Source: an uncultured Bacilli bacterium | Lineage (GTDB): Bacteria; Bacillota_I; Bacilli_A; RF39; UBA660 | DNA: 33,107 nt | Direction of reading: 5' to 3' | Assembly: GCA_934148875.1 (NCBI GenBank) | Contig: CAKPDJ010000012.1 | Coordinates: forward strand, 1-33,107 | Shown here: in pieces, positions 7,196 to 15,135 of the stretch | How the letters are laid out: each line of letters starts with the position of its first letter | Position numbering within the stretch: the stretch's first letter is position 1 | Position numbers and translations under genes: made by a program | Notes under the pieces: generated by a model | What the model was told of the DNA's origin: nothing | Databases searched by the model: none | What the model saw: only the letters and a program-made list of their open reading frames with translations

Positions 7196-10100
7196 ATGAC
7201 ATATGAAGAATTTAATAAGTTAGTGCCATATGAAACAAAAGAGTTTTTAGAAAAGGCATTACCATATATTAATTATTATTGGGATGATTATTTATTATTC
7301 TATAAAGATAAAGAAAGCAGTTCTGAGGTACTTACTAATCGATATGGCAGAATTTTATTTATTTTAATTTATGTTTTAACAGAAAAAAGTAGTTACAACA
7401 ATTTATTATCATCTTTCGAATTTAATCGTGATTCATATAGTAGCATGCTCAGTAAAATTCCAAAAGATGTAAATAAAAACATCGCCTTTAGTTATTTATG
7501 TAGCATTATTCCTAGATTAAGTGATAATATTTATTATACCGATTTAACACCATTAGATATAATTTTATTTTCTTTCGATAAATATAAAAATGAGGATAGC
7601 GCTGTCAATAGTATTGTATTTAACGGATTTTCTAGTCTGCAACCAATTAGAAAACAAATAGAAGATTATAACAGCAATCATAAATTCCAGCAACAGCAAC
7701 TTTTTGCAAAAAAACTATATGATAATTTATCTATTTCCGTAATTTCATATTTAGAAACTGCATCCCAAATATATTATTATTTAAAAGCAAAAAACGCATT
7801 TAACAGCAGTAACGAAGATATAGTACCAATAGCTATGCTACTAGCAGCATATAATTATCAAGATACTTATATTTATGAAAAAGAAAAAATCAGTGAGAAA
7901 AAAGTAATAACAAAATTATTGGAAGATAAGAAAATATCATATTCGTCTGTTAGTACGTTTGCTAAATATGATACCAATCCATCATTATATAAACCGAATG
8001 TCTATGTGATAAGTGAATACATGATTAAATATTGTGATAATTCAGGGTTAAAAAAAGACATAACTGTATCCGATATATTAGAAAAAGTATTTGATTTTAA
8101 GTATACAGGAAGCCATATTATTGAAAGATTATTAGCTGACAAAAATGTTCCAATTATTGCATTGAAAGATTTTAAAAAACAGGTAACAGACAAAATAAAA
8201 GAAACAAAAGATTTATACATTCAAGAGTACATTCAATCATTATACAAAGATCTTGCAAGAGACCCTAGAGAATTTATTGAATTTACCTGCAAAACTTATC
8301 AACTAATATTAGAAAAAATGAAAAGTAATTCCTACAATCAAGAATTGTTAGAGAGTGATAATGATACCATTACTTTAGCTTTATATATTTCCAACTGTTA
8401 TTATAATGGAGTTATAAATACCTTTTTTTCAGAGCATGGTGTTACTCTGGAAAAAGCATTAAGTCTTTTAAATATTCAAATATCAGAGGAAGAAATCCGA
8501 AAAATTAAATTGGATAAGTTGCTTTTAGTTGATAAATTTGATAGGTTTATTAAAGATGGTATAAATAAAAGCAAAAGTAAAAGTTCAATTGATATTAATG
8601 ATATTATTGTGAACTTATGCAATAGAAATTTTACTAAAAGTGTGATATTAGAAAATATTTTTGAAAGTATAAATGAGGATATTGACTTAGAAAAAGATTT
8701 TTATAAACAGTTATCGAAATTCTTGAAAGAGAAAGAAGCTAAAGAAAAACTAGCAAAAGAAGAAGAATTATTTGCAGGTATTTCTGAAGAAGTAAAACAA
8801 TATATAAAGAATGCTTCTATCATAGATAAATTAATATACAGACAGCAACCCGATGTTCAAGAAAATTTAAGAGAATTTTTAGCGTTACTAATGGCTGCTG
8901 GGTTTTTAACTGACAAAGAAATATCAAATTTTATCAAATATTTAGACATTGATGTTGTGTCATTAGCTTCTGGTTATAATATTAATGTTAATAATCTAAG
9001 TATAACTAACAACTTGGCAGATATAGATTTAATGAGCAGTAAATATAAAAAATATATTTTTGGAGGTATAAACAAGGATAAACCAAGAAAAGATATAACT
9101 ATTAAAAGTATTATTCATAATGTCTTTAACAAAGAACTGAATTCCTATTATGACGAAAATCATGGCACAAAAGACACCTATGACCACTTTGATGATAAAT
9201 ATGAATGCTTTTTAAATACGCAAGAAGAACAAAATCAGATCAAACAATTAGAAAATTTTATAGCTAATTATCGTCAGATGAGGTATTACATAGAGAGAGT
9301 GTTAATTATTGATGGTATCATTAGAAATTATCAAAGTAATAATAAAAGTGAGATCATTAAAACCGATGACGATATAGTGCTATTATCAATGATATTAGGT
9401 ATTCCCTATTCTTATTTATCTTATTGGCATTTTCTCACCGACCAAAATATAAGAATAATAGACATATTAGATATTTGTAATATTGCATATCTAGAAACCA
9501 AATTTGATGATATCGGTGTAATATCATTATCTTATAATCATTATAAAATTTTTAAAGACCATTATCTAAGATATTTTGAACAAGATGATTCTAAATATAA
9601 ACGTTCTGAATGCAATGAGACGCAATTATTACCAAGAATCTTTGATAAATCTATAAATAGTAGTCCATTGCTAGAAAATATATGCGCAGTATTAAATGTT
9701 AGTTATGAAATTTTGAAGCAAGAGTTTGTAAGCGGTAAGAATTATGAAGAACTATTGACAATTGACGATAGAATTAAAATGCTAGAAAATCGAACTGATA
9801 GTATTGATATATCAGATATAGAAAGTATTACAAATTTTGGTAATTTCTTAAGTATGCATACTAAGTATATTTATAATGAATTACCTCAACTTGCCTTAAG
9901 TGATACTAACGCTTCTGCTATAGCTACTATAAACAGTATCAGTAATGATATTTATAAAGAAGAACCAGTAGAATTACCAAAACAAGGTTTCTTTGCTAAA
10001 ATTTTTGGTTCAAAACCTGCTGTAGAGCCAAAAAAAGTAATTAATTATGACAAAATTAAACAATTAAAACTAGCAATAAATGATAACATCAAAACATTAA

Positions 10101-10750
10101 ATAAAGAACTAGCCAGTTATTATGGAATTCGTAAGTATATTGAAGCTTATAGACAAAATAATAATAGACATTGTGAAGTAATTCAAAGTGAAATAAAAAA
10201 ATTAGAGGAAAAACTACAGGGATTAGACATTAACAAAGATAGCGAATACGCTTTGTTTTTGGAAACCCAAACCTCTCTGCATGTATTAAAAAATAAAGTC
10301 AATCGTTTTCAAACAACTAATCAATTAATGAGACAAGAGTTGCTATCAATTAATCAATCTATTGTCAATCATTTTATGACTGTTAATGCACTAGAAATGT
10401 CAAGAGATGATTTGATACCATTAATTGGTGCAGAATATGCTATTTGTCAAGGAAATAGTATAGAGAAACAGAGTATAGAATTATCTCAAAACGTTATTAC
10501 TTTATTTCAATCTCTTTTATCTCAAAATATTGAAAGTACTATATCTAACTTAAAAGAATTAGAACATTTAATGTTACCAATTGATACATTTACCAGAATT
10601 AATGCTGATGTAGAAAATTATTTACAAAATTTAAGTGAAACACAGGCGTTAGTTCTAAGTAATAGCGATAATTCAGCAGAAACTAACAAACCTTCCCAAT
10701 TAACTGATAATAATACACCAAAACAATTAACAAAAACAAAAAATGACTAA
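7196..10750 (+). CDS. 1184-aa soluble helical protein, unknown
   Basis: The start is the ATG at 7196 after TAGGTGATAACT. The frame could begin three codons earlier at GTG 7187, which is part of that site. This very large, Asn/Ser/Tyr/Ile-rich protein has no signal peptide and no convincing membrane helix. I see no Walker, nuclease, helicase or protease motif. Residues roughly 520-545 are charged coiled coil (KFLKEKEAKEKLAKEEELF). A basic linker KQGFFAKIFGSKPAVEPKK near 945 separates an N-terminal helical body from a C-terminal helical region with a coiled coil (EVIQSEIKKLEEKLQGL). That last region faintly recalls TelA/KlaA tellurite-resistance proteins, but too weakly to name it. The tail is Ser/Thr/Asn-rich. 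It occupies the slot of yqfA and yqfB between yqeY and yqfC and has its own promoter and terminator. Confidence 0.85.
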   Translation: MTYEEFNKLVPYETKEFLEKALPYINYYWDDYLLFYKDKESSSEVLTNRYGRILFILIYVLTEKSSYNNLLSSFEFNRDSYSSMLSKIPKDVNKNIAFSYLCSIIPRLSDNIYYTDLTPLDIILFSFDKYKNEDSAVNSIVFNGFSSLQPIRKQIEDYNSNHKFQQQQLFAKKLYDNLSISVISYLETASQIYYYLKAKNAFNSSNEDIVPIAMLLAAYNYQDTYIYEKEKISEKKVITKLLEDKKISYSSVSTFAKYDTNPSLYKPNVYVISEYMIKYCDNSGLKKDITVSDILEKVFDFKYTGSHIIERLLADKNVPIIALKDFKKQVTDKIKETKDLYIQEYIQSLYKDLARDPREFIEFTCKTYQLILEKMKSNSYNQELLESDNDTITLALYISNCYYNGVINTFFSEHGVTLEKALSLLNIQISEEEIRKIKLDKLLLVDKFDRFIKDGINKSKSKSSIDINDIIVNLCNRNFTKSVILENIFESINEDIDLEKDFYKQLSKFLKEKEAKEKLAKEEELFAGISEEVKQYIKNASIIDKLIYRQQPDVQENLREFLALLMAAGFLTDKEISNFIKYLDIDVVSLASGYNINVNNLSITNNLADIDLMSSKYKKYIFGGINKDKPRKDITIKSIIHNVFNKELNSYYDENHGTKDTYDHFDDKYECFLNTQEEQNQIKQLENFIANYRQMRYYIERVLIIDGIIRNYQSNNKSEIIKTDDDIVLLSMILGIPYSYLSYWHFLTDQNIRIIDILDICNIAYLETKFDDIGVISLSYNHYKIFKDHYLRYFEQDDSKYKRSECNETQLLPRIFDKSINSSPLLENICAVLNVSYEILKQEFVSGKNYEELLTIDDRIKMLENRTDSIDISDIESITNFGNFLSMHTKYIYNELPQLALSDTNASAIATINSISNDIYKEEPVELPKQGFFAKIFGSKPAVEPKKVINYDKIKQLKLAINDNIKTLNKELASYYGIRKYIEAYRQNNNRHCEVIQSEIKKLEEKLQGLDINKDSEYALFLETQTSLHVLKNKVNRFQTTNQLMRQELLSINQSIVNHFMTVNALEMSRDDLIPLIGAEYAICQGNSIEKQSIELSQNVITLFQSLLSQNIESTISNLKELEHLMLPIDTFTRINADVENYLQNLSETQALVLSNSDNSAETNKPSQLTDNNTPKQLTKTKND

Positions 10751-10767
10751 TAATTAGTCTTTTTTTT
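10745..10767 (+). terminator. Terminator overlapping the stop of the 1184-aa gene
   Basis: Stem GACTAA/TTAGTC (10745-10750 with 10754-10759), loop TAA, then eight T. The stop codon is inside the left arm, the same arrangement and the same GACTAA core as at rpsU. Confidence 0.8.
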
Positions 10768-10775
10768 CATACATT
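10750..10775 (+). promoter_or_regulatory. Possible sigma-E (mother-cell) promoter before yqfC
   Basis: CATACATT at 10768-10775 fits the Bacillus sigma-E -10 consensus CATACAnT exactly. An ATA-type -35 element (ATAATT, 10750-10755) lies at a plausible distance. In B. subtilis yqfC and yqfD belong to the sigma-E regulon. The motif is short and the -35 box weak, so this is tentative. Confidence 0.45.
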
Positions 10776-10790
10776 TAAATAGGTGATACT

Positions 10791-11024
10791 ATGTTTAATC
10801 CTGTACGCTATATTACTAATAACAATTTTAAATTAGTATATACTACTAATACATTAGATATTGTAAATTATGAAAAAATAAACTATATGGAGGATAACAA
10901 AATTTCATTATCAATTGAAAATCAAACAATCGTAATAAATGGTAAAGATTTACGTGTAAAAAAGATGCTTGATGATGAAATTATGATAGTTGGTTCTATT
11001 CTAACTATTGAATTCAAGAAATAG
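10791..11024 (+). CDS. yqfC: Sporulation protein YqfC (YabP/YqfC family)
   Basis: This 77-aa beta-rich protein belongs to the YabP/YqfC family of small sporulation proteins. Family hallmarks are the pattern LSIENQTIVINGKDLRVKK followed by LDDEIMIVGSILTIEF, in which short strands alternate with Gly/Asn turns. The ATG follows AGGTGATACT. The partner yqfD begins two bases after its stop, as in Bacillus. Both genes are expected to act in the mother cell during sporulation; the exact molecular role is not known. Its presence suggests an endospore-forming ancestry or capability. A sigma-E-like -10 box lies directly upstream. Confidence 0.9.
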   Translation: MFNPVRYITNNNFKLVYTTNTLDIVNYEKINYMEDNKISLSIENQTIVINGKDLRVKKMLDDEIMIVGSILTIEFKK

Positions 11025-11025
11025 T

Positions 11026-12180
11026 ATGAGTTTTTATGATATTAAAATAAGTGGTAAAGATGTTACAAGATTTATTTATAATTTACATAAAATGCATATT
11101 AATATATTAAACATAGAGAAGACAGAAAAAGAGGCTATAATTAAAGTAAGTGAAGAAGACTATAAAAAAATTAAATCAATTAAAATAATTTACACTATTA
11201 AAATAGTTAAAGCGTACGGTATAGCTAAAATTAAGCAATTTATCAAAAAGTATTTATTATTTTTAATTATGTTACTACTAGGAACAGGTGTTTTTTATTG
11301 CTTAACAAACATTGTTTTTGATATTGAGGTAATTCATGACAATAAAGAATTAAGAGAACTAATATTAAATGAATTAGAGAAGGAAGGAATAAGTAAATAT
11401 CACTTAGTAGTATCATATAATAAAAAAGAAAAAATAAAAGAAACAATTTTAAAAAAATATCATGACAAGATAGATTGGCTAGAAATTGAAAGGCAAGGAA
11501 CTAAATATGAAATTAAAGTAGAAGAAAGAAAACAAAGATCTGATATAGTTGACGATACACCACGCGATATAGTTGCTAAAAAGAATGGTATAATAAAAAA
11601 GATAACCGCTTCTAGCGGAGAAATCATTGCTAAAAAAGACCAGTATGTCAAAGCAGGTGATATATTAATTAGTGGTACATTACATAATAAAGAAAACGTA
11701 GTTGGAACGGCCAAAGCAGATGGAAGCATCTATGCCGAAACATGGTATACAGTAACTATAGAATTACCTTATCACTATCATGAAGAAATAAAGACTACCC
11801 GTAAACAAAAAATACTTCAATTGACTTGGTTTTCAAAAAAAATAAATCTCTTTAATTTTAATAAATATAAAAACAGCACCTACGAAAACAGATATCTATT
11901 AAAAAATCAATATTTACCAATTTCTGTAGCTATATTAGAAGAAAATGAAGTTAATATAGTTGACTATATATACACTAAAGATAATGCTGTTATAGAAGCT
12001 TCAAATATAGCAAAAAAACGATTAAATGATAAGCTTGGTCAAAATATTGAAATATTATATGAAAAAAATTTGAAAATAACTGAAGAAAATAGTAAAATAA
12101 AAGTAGTAATGTTTTATAAGATTTATGAAGATATTACAGAATATCAAAACATAACTGCTGAAATGCCAATCGAAGAATAA
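11026..12180 (+). CDS. yqfD: Sporulation protein YqfD
   Basis: From the ATG at 11026, one base after the yqfC stop, the product is 384 aa. A TTG six codons upstream in frame is less likely. Features in order are an N-terminal domain (MSFYDIKISGKDVTRFIYNL, about 1-80), one transmembrane helix (YLLFLIMLLLGTGVFYCL, about 79-96), and a large extracytoplasmic part with POTRA-like and barrel-sandwich features (IVAKKNGIIKKITASSGEI, KAGDILISGTL, AKADGSIYAETWYTV). These match Bacillus YqfD, including the HIIAKK and GETWY regions. YqfD is in the sigma-E regulon and is needed for efficient sporulation, by a mechanism not settled. No strong ribosome site is visible, so translation probably depends on coupling to yqfC. 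Confidence 0.93.
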   Translation: MSFYDIKISGKDVTRFIYNLHKMHINILNIEKTEKEAIIKVSEEDYKKIKSIKIIYTIKIVKAYGIAKIKQFIKKYLLFLIMLLLGTGVFYCLTNIVFDIEVIHDNKELRELILNELEKEGISKYHLVVSYNKKEKIKETILKKYHDKIDWLEIERQGTKYEIKVEERKQRSDIVDDTPRDIVAKKNGIIKKITASSGEIIAKKDQYVKAGDILISGTLHNKENVVGTAKADGSIYAETWYTVTIELPYHYHEEIKTTRKQKILQLTWFSKKINLFNFNKYKNSTYENRYLLKNQYLPISVAILEENEVNIVDYIYTKDNAVIEASNIAKKRLNDKLGQNIEILYEKNLKITEENSKIKVVMFYKIYEDITEYQNITAEMPIEE

Positions 12181-12199
12181 AAAGAAATCAGGTGATTAT

Positions 12200-12820
12200 A
12201 TGATTACACCTTTAGATAATACTATCAGGAGTGTAATGGAATTTACTTGGCCAATGGTTATAATATCTATTTTAACTCTATCTTCAATAAGAATTACTGA
12301 TATTATTAAAAATAAGAAGCCTTTTATTTTATATAAAGAAATATTCATGCTTTTATTTTTAGTTTATATTTTATGTTTATTCCAAGTTGTTACATTTGAA
12401 GATCAAACAATATATGTGACAGGGAATAATTTAGTTCCATTTAAAGAAATAATGCGTTATCAAATAGGTAGTAGACTATTTATAAAAAATGTAATTGGTA
12501 ACATTGTCCTTTTCATACCATATGGTATATTTGCATCTTTGTATGCTAAATTGGACAAGCCATGGCAAGCGTTATGCTTAATATTTTTTGCATCAGTAAC
12601 AGTAGAAACTACTCAATTACTAATTGGCAGAGTATTTGATATTGATGATATACTATTAAATTGTATTGGCGGTATTTTAGGCTATGGACTATATCGAGCA
12701 TTAGACCATTTGGGTGACGCTTTACCAAAAACATTTAAATCAACATGGTTTTTAAATATTATGTCGATTATTTTAGTAGGTTTATTTATAGGTTATATAT
12801 GGATGGTGGTAGTAAAATGA
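12200..12820 (+). CDS. VanZ-like membrane protein
   Basis: This 206-aa protein has about five transmembrane helices. VanZ-family signatures are NNLVPFKEI after the first extracytoplasmic loop, NVIGNIVLFIPYGIF, then ETTQLLIGRVFDIDDILLNCIGGILGYG, with the conserved Glu-Gln, Arg and Asp-Asp residues. VanZ itself gives low-level teicoplanin resistance; most chromosomal homologues have no defined role beyond the envelope. It sits where phoH and the HD-domain gene yqfF lie in Bacillus, between yqfD and ybeY. Its stop codon TGA overlaps the ATG of ybeY (ATGA), so the two are translationally coupled. The ATG at 12200 follows AGGTGATTAT. Confidence 0.9.
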   Translation: MITPLDNTIRSVMEFTWPMVIISILTLSSIRITDIIKNKKPFILYKEIFMLLFLVYILCLFQVVTFEDQTIYVTGNNLVPFKEIMRYQIGSRLFIKNVIGNIVLFIPYGIFASLYAKLDKPWQALCLIFFASVTVETTQLLIGRVFDIDDILLNCIGGILGYGLYRALDHLGDALPKTFKSTWFLNIMSIILVGLFIGYIWMVVVK

Positions 12821-13269
12821 ATACTTATGAAATTTTTAATGAAACAGACTACAATTTAGAAAAAGAAACAGAGACAATATATAAATTATTAGAATTTGCA
12901 TTAAAAAGAGAAAAACTAGAAAATGTAGAATTCAATATTATATTTGTTGATAGTGATACTATTCACGAAATTAATAAAAATTATCGTAATGTTGATAGGG
13001 TTACAGATGTTATTAGTTTTGCACTTGAAGATAATGAAACAATCACTTTAGATCACAGAGTTTTAGGCGATATTTACATTTGTGTTGAAAGAGCAGAAGA
13101 GCAAGCTAAAGAATATGGACATTCATTTTTAAGAGAACTTGCCTTTTTATCAATTCATGGTTTATTGCATTTGTTAGGATACGATCACATGGCACCAGAA
13201 GAAGAAAAAATTATGTTTCAAAAACAAGATGATATCTTGAATGAGTTTGGAATTAGGAGGGATAACTAA
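12817..13269 (+). CDS. ybeY: Endoribonuclease YbeY (16S rRNA maturation)
   Basis: This is a 150-aa protein. The frame extends 24 codons further upstream inside the vanZ-like gene, but the family's N-terminus and the ATGA overlap place the start at 12817 (MNTYEIFNETDYN). The metal site HGLLHLLGYDH gives the three His of the H-x3-H-x5-H motif. Upstream VTDVISFALEDN and HRVLGDIYICVERA are also family hallmarks. YbeY is a single-strand endoribonuclease involved in 16S rRNA 3'-end maturation and ribosome quality control. The order ybeY-dgkA-cdd-era-recO is conserved in Bacillota. The stop overlaps the ATG of dgkA by one base. Confidence 0.96.
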   Translation: MNTYEIFNETDYNLEKETETIYKLLEFALKREKLENVEFNIIFVDSDTIHEINKNYRNVDRVTDVISFALEDNETITLDHRVLGDIYICVERAEEQAKEYGHSFLRELAFLSIHGLLHLLGYDHMAPEEEKIMFQKQDDILNEFGIRRDN

Positions 13270-13664
13270 TGAAAAAAATAAAAAGAAAAAAAGATACTGG
13301 CAATTTGTTTTCACGATACAGAAAAAGTTTTAAGCATGCTGTAGATGGTATTATTTACGCAATTGAAAATGAACAAAATATATTAATAATGATGTTCGCT
13401 ACCATTTTTGCACTGATTGCTAGTTTCTTTTTCAGAATATCTAAAATTGAACTTTGTTTAGTAGTGATTTGTATCGGTATGGTTATTGCTTGTGAACTAG
13501 TTAATAGTGCTATAGAAGCTTGTATTGATTTAGTAACTATTAAAGAACACCCACTTGCTAAAATAGCTAAAGATTGTGCTAGTGGAGCATCGCTTATTTT
13601 ATCTATTACTTCTTTGTTTATAGCTGGGATTATATTTATTCCTAAAGTGATTGCATTATTTTAA
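13269..13664 (+). CDS. dgkA: Diacylglycerol/undecaprenol kinase, DgkA family
   Basis: This is a 131-aa integral membrane kinase with three helices (about 45-62, 66-88 and 108-128). Signatures of the small DgkA family are an N-terminal SFKHAVDGIIYAIENEQN, the active-site segment ELVNSAIEACIDLV (ExxNSAIE) and AKIAKDCASGASL. Gram-positive members phosphorylate undecaprenol, feeding the lipid carrier of cell-wall synthesis, rather than diacylglycerol. The start ATG overlaps the ybeY stop (TAATG), and AGGAGG lies just before it. A basic N-terminal tail (MKKIKRKKDTG) precedes the conserved core. Substrate is inferred from family knowledge. Confidence 0.93.
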   Translation: MKKIKRKKDTGNLFSRYRKSFKHAVDGIIYAIENEQNILIMMFATIFALIASFFFRISKIELCLVVICIGMVIACELVNSAIEACIDLVTIKEHPLAKIAKDCASGASLILSITSLFIAGIIFIPKVIALF

Positions 13665-13687
13665 AAATATAAATATTAGGAGAAGAA

Positions 13688-14089
13688 ATGAATACAGAAA
13701 AAATATTTGAAAAATTAAACCAAGTAATTAAAAATTCTAGCAGTAAATATTATCACTATCCAGTAGCAGCTATTTTAGAGTGTGATGATAATTCACTATG
13801 GCCAGGAGTAAATATTGAAACAAGTTCACCACAAGCTGGTGTATGTGCTGAAAGATGTGCTATATTTAGTGCTATAGCTAACGGATATAAAAAAGATAAC
13901 TTTAAAAGAATATATCTATTAAATAAAACTAACGATATTATTACCCCATGTTTTATATGTAGACAAGCTTTACTAGATTATTGTAATCAAGATTTAGAAA
14001 TTATTAGCTATAATATATCAGGAGAAAACGAAAAATATATTTTAAAAGATTTAACACCAAATAGCTTTGGAGAGGAAAATTTAAAATGA
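13688..14089 (+). CDS. cdd: Cytidine deaminase
   Basis: This is a 133-aa protein of the small homotetrameric cytidine deaminase type, which hydrolyses cytidine and deoxycytidine to uridine forms for pyrimidine salvage. The active site is intact: CAERCAIFSAI (zinc Cys and catalytic Glu) and PCFICRQAL (the second pair of zinc Cys). The substrate-binding stretch PVAAILECDDNSLWPGVNIE is slightly changed from the usual VGAALLTxDGxIYxGCNIE, with ILECDDNSLW in place of the typical Gly-containing turn. The gene follows TTAGGAGAAG and ends in TGA inside the era start codon (ATGA), so it is coupled to era as in Bacillus. Confidence 0.93.
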   Translation: MNTEKIFEKLNQVIKNSSSKYYHYPVAAILECDDNSLWPGVNIETSSPQAGVCAERCAIFSAIANGYKKDNFKRIYLLNKTNDIITPCFICRQALLDYCNQDLEIISYNISGENEKYILKDLTPNSFGEENLK

Positions 14090-14973
14090 GAAGTGGTTAT
14101 GTTAGTATAGTTGGTAGACCCAACGTTGGCAAAAGTACATTATTAAATTCTATATTAGAAACGAAACTTGCTATTACTTCAAATAAAGCAGGTACAACCA
14201 GGAATATTATTCAAGGAGTTTATGAAGATGATGATAGTCAAATCATTTTTGTTGATACTCCTGGTATTCATAAACCTATCAACAAACTTGGCAATATTTT
14301 AAATAAAAAAGCATATTCAACCAGTGAAAATGTTGATTTAATACTATTTTTAGTAGATGTAGAAGCTGGCATTGGTAAAGGTGATATGTTTGTATTAGAC
14401 AGATTAAAAGAAGATAATCTTCCTATCATACTAGTATTAAATAAAGTAGATAAAGTAGCTAAAGATAAATTGTTAGAAATAATCATGAAGTACAAAGATT
14501 TATATCAATTTAGCGAAATTTTTCCGATATCAGCCCTAAAAAACGATAATGTTAACGCCCTAATTAAAACAATTAAAAATTATTTGCCAAATGAAGGAAA
14601 AATATTTGAAGATGAAACATTTACTAATATTTCTACAAATTTTTATATTAGCGAAATAATACGTGAAAAAGTACTAAGAAAAACAAGAGAAGAAGTGCCA
14701 CATTCCGTAACATGTATAGTTGAGAAAAAAATAGAAGAAAAAGACAAAGTTATAATCCAAGCTGCAATTATTGTAGATCGTGATTCAATCAAAAAAATAA
14801 TAGTTGGTAAAAATGCTAGTATGTTAAAAGACATAGGAATAGATGCAAGATGTGATTTAGAGGAATATTTTGGTAAAAAGGTATACCTAGAATTATTTGT
14901 AAAGACTATTAAAAATTGGCGAGACAAAGAGAAATATTTAAAAGAATTAGGTCTAGATGAATTAGAAAATTAA
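14086..14973 (+). CDS. era: GTPase Era (30S assembly)
   Basis: This is a full-length 295-aa Era. GTPase motifs are G1 GRPNVGKST (10-18), G2 in AGTTRN (35-40), G3 DTPGIHKP (57-64), G4 NKVD (119-122) and G5 SALKND. The C-terminal KH domain is visible as VPHSVTCIVE, then IIVGKNASMLKDIG and EYFGKKVYLELFVKTIKNWR. Era binds the 3' end of 16S rRNA and helps late 30S maturation, working in the same process as YbeY encoded three genes upstream. The start overlaps the cdd stop by four bases, after GGAGAGGAAAA. The short gap after it holds an inverted repeat around the yqzL start. Confidence 0.97.
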   Translation: MRSGYVSIVGRPNVGKSTLLNSILETKLAITSNKAGTTRNIIQGVYEDDDSQIIFVDTPGIHKPINKLGNILNKKAYSTSENVDLILFLVDVEAGIGKGDMFVLDRLKEDNLPIILVLNKVDKVAKDKLLEIIMKYKDLYQFSEIFPISALKNDNVNALIKTIKNYLPNEGKIFEDETFTNISTNFYISEIIREKVLRKTREEVPHSVTCIVEKKIEEKDKVIIQAAIIVDRDSIKKIIVGKNASMLKDIGIDARCDLEEYFGKKVYLELFVKTIKNWRDKEKYLKELGLDELEN

Positions 14974-14979
14974 TAATAC

Positions 14980-15022
14980 CCCATAATATTATCAGGTGAT
15001 AAAATGAAAGAAATATTATGGG
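14980..15022 (+). promoter_or_regulatory. Inverted repeat enclosing the yqzL ribosome site and start codon
   Basis: A perfect 11-bp stem CCCATAATATT/AATATTATGGG (14980-14990 with 15012-15022) has a 21-base loop that contains AGGTGAT (14994-15000) and the yqzL ATG (15004). Folding could limit initiation at yqzL and, through overlap, at recO. No T run follows, so it is not a terminator. Confidence 0.55.
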
Positions 15023-15135
15023 ATTTATTTAGAAAAACAGGCGATATTAAATATTTTAACTTACTTGGTAAAATAGAAAGAAGTAACAGTTATGAAAATC
15101 GTAAAAACAGAAGGAATTATAGTAGGGGAAACTAA
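15004..15135 (+). CDS. yqzL: YqzL-like small protein
   Basis: This is a 43-aa ORF between era and recO, the position of yqzL in Bacillus. The N-terminal pattern MKEILWDLFRKTGDIKYFNLLGKIE fits the family layout W-x-x-F-x-x-TG-x-I-x-x-Y-x-LxKxIE. The tail here (NRKNRRNYSRGN) is basic and Asn-rich. AGGTGAT precedes the ATG, and both lie in the loop of an inverted repeat. It overlaps the recO start by 44 bases in another frame, so recO translation probably depends on passage through this ORF. Function is unknown. Identification rests on pattern and synteny. Confidence 0.78.
   Translation: MKEILWDLFRKTGDIKYFNLLGKIERSNSYENRKNRRNYSRGN

Noticed and set aside
12745..12816. 24-residue N-terminal extension of YbeY
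   Set aside because: It overlaps the vanZ-like coding region, lacks a ribosome site, and the family N-terminus begins at MNTYEIF.
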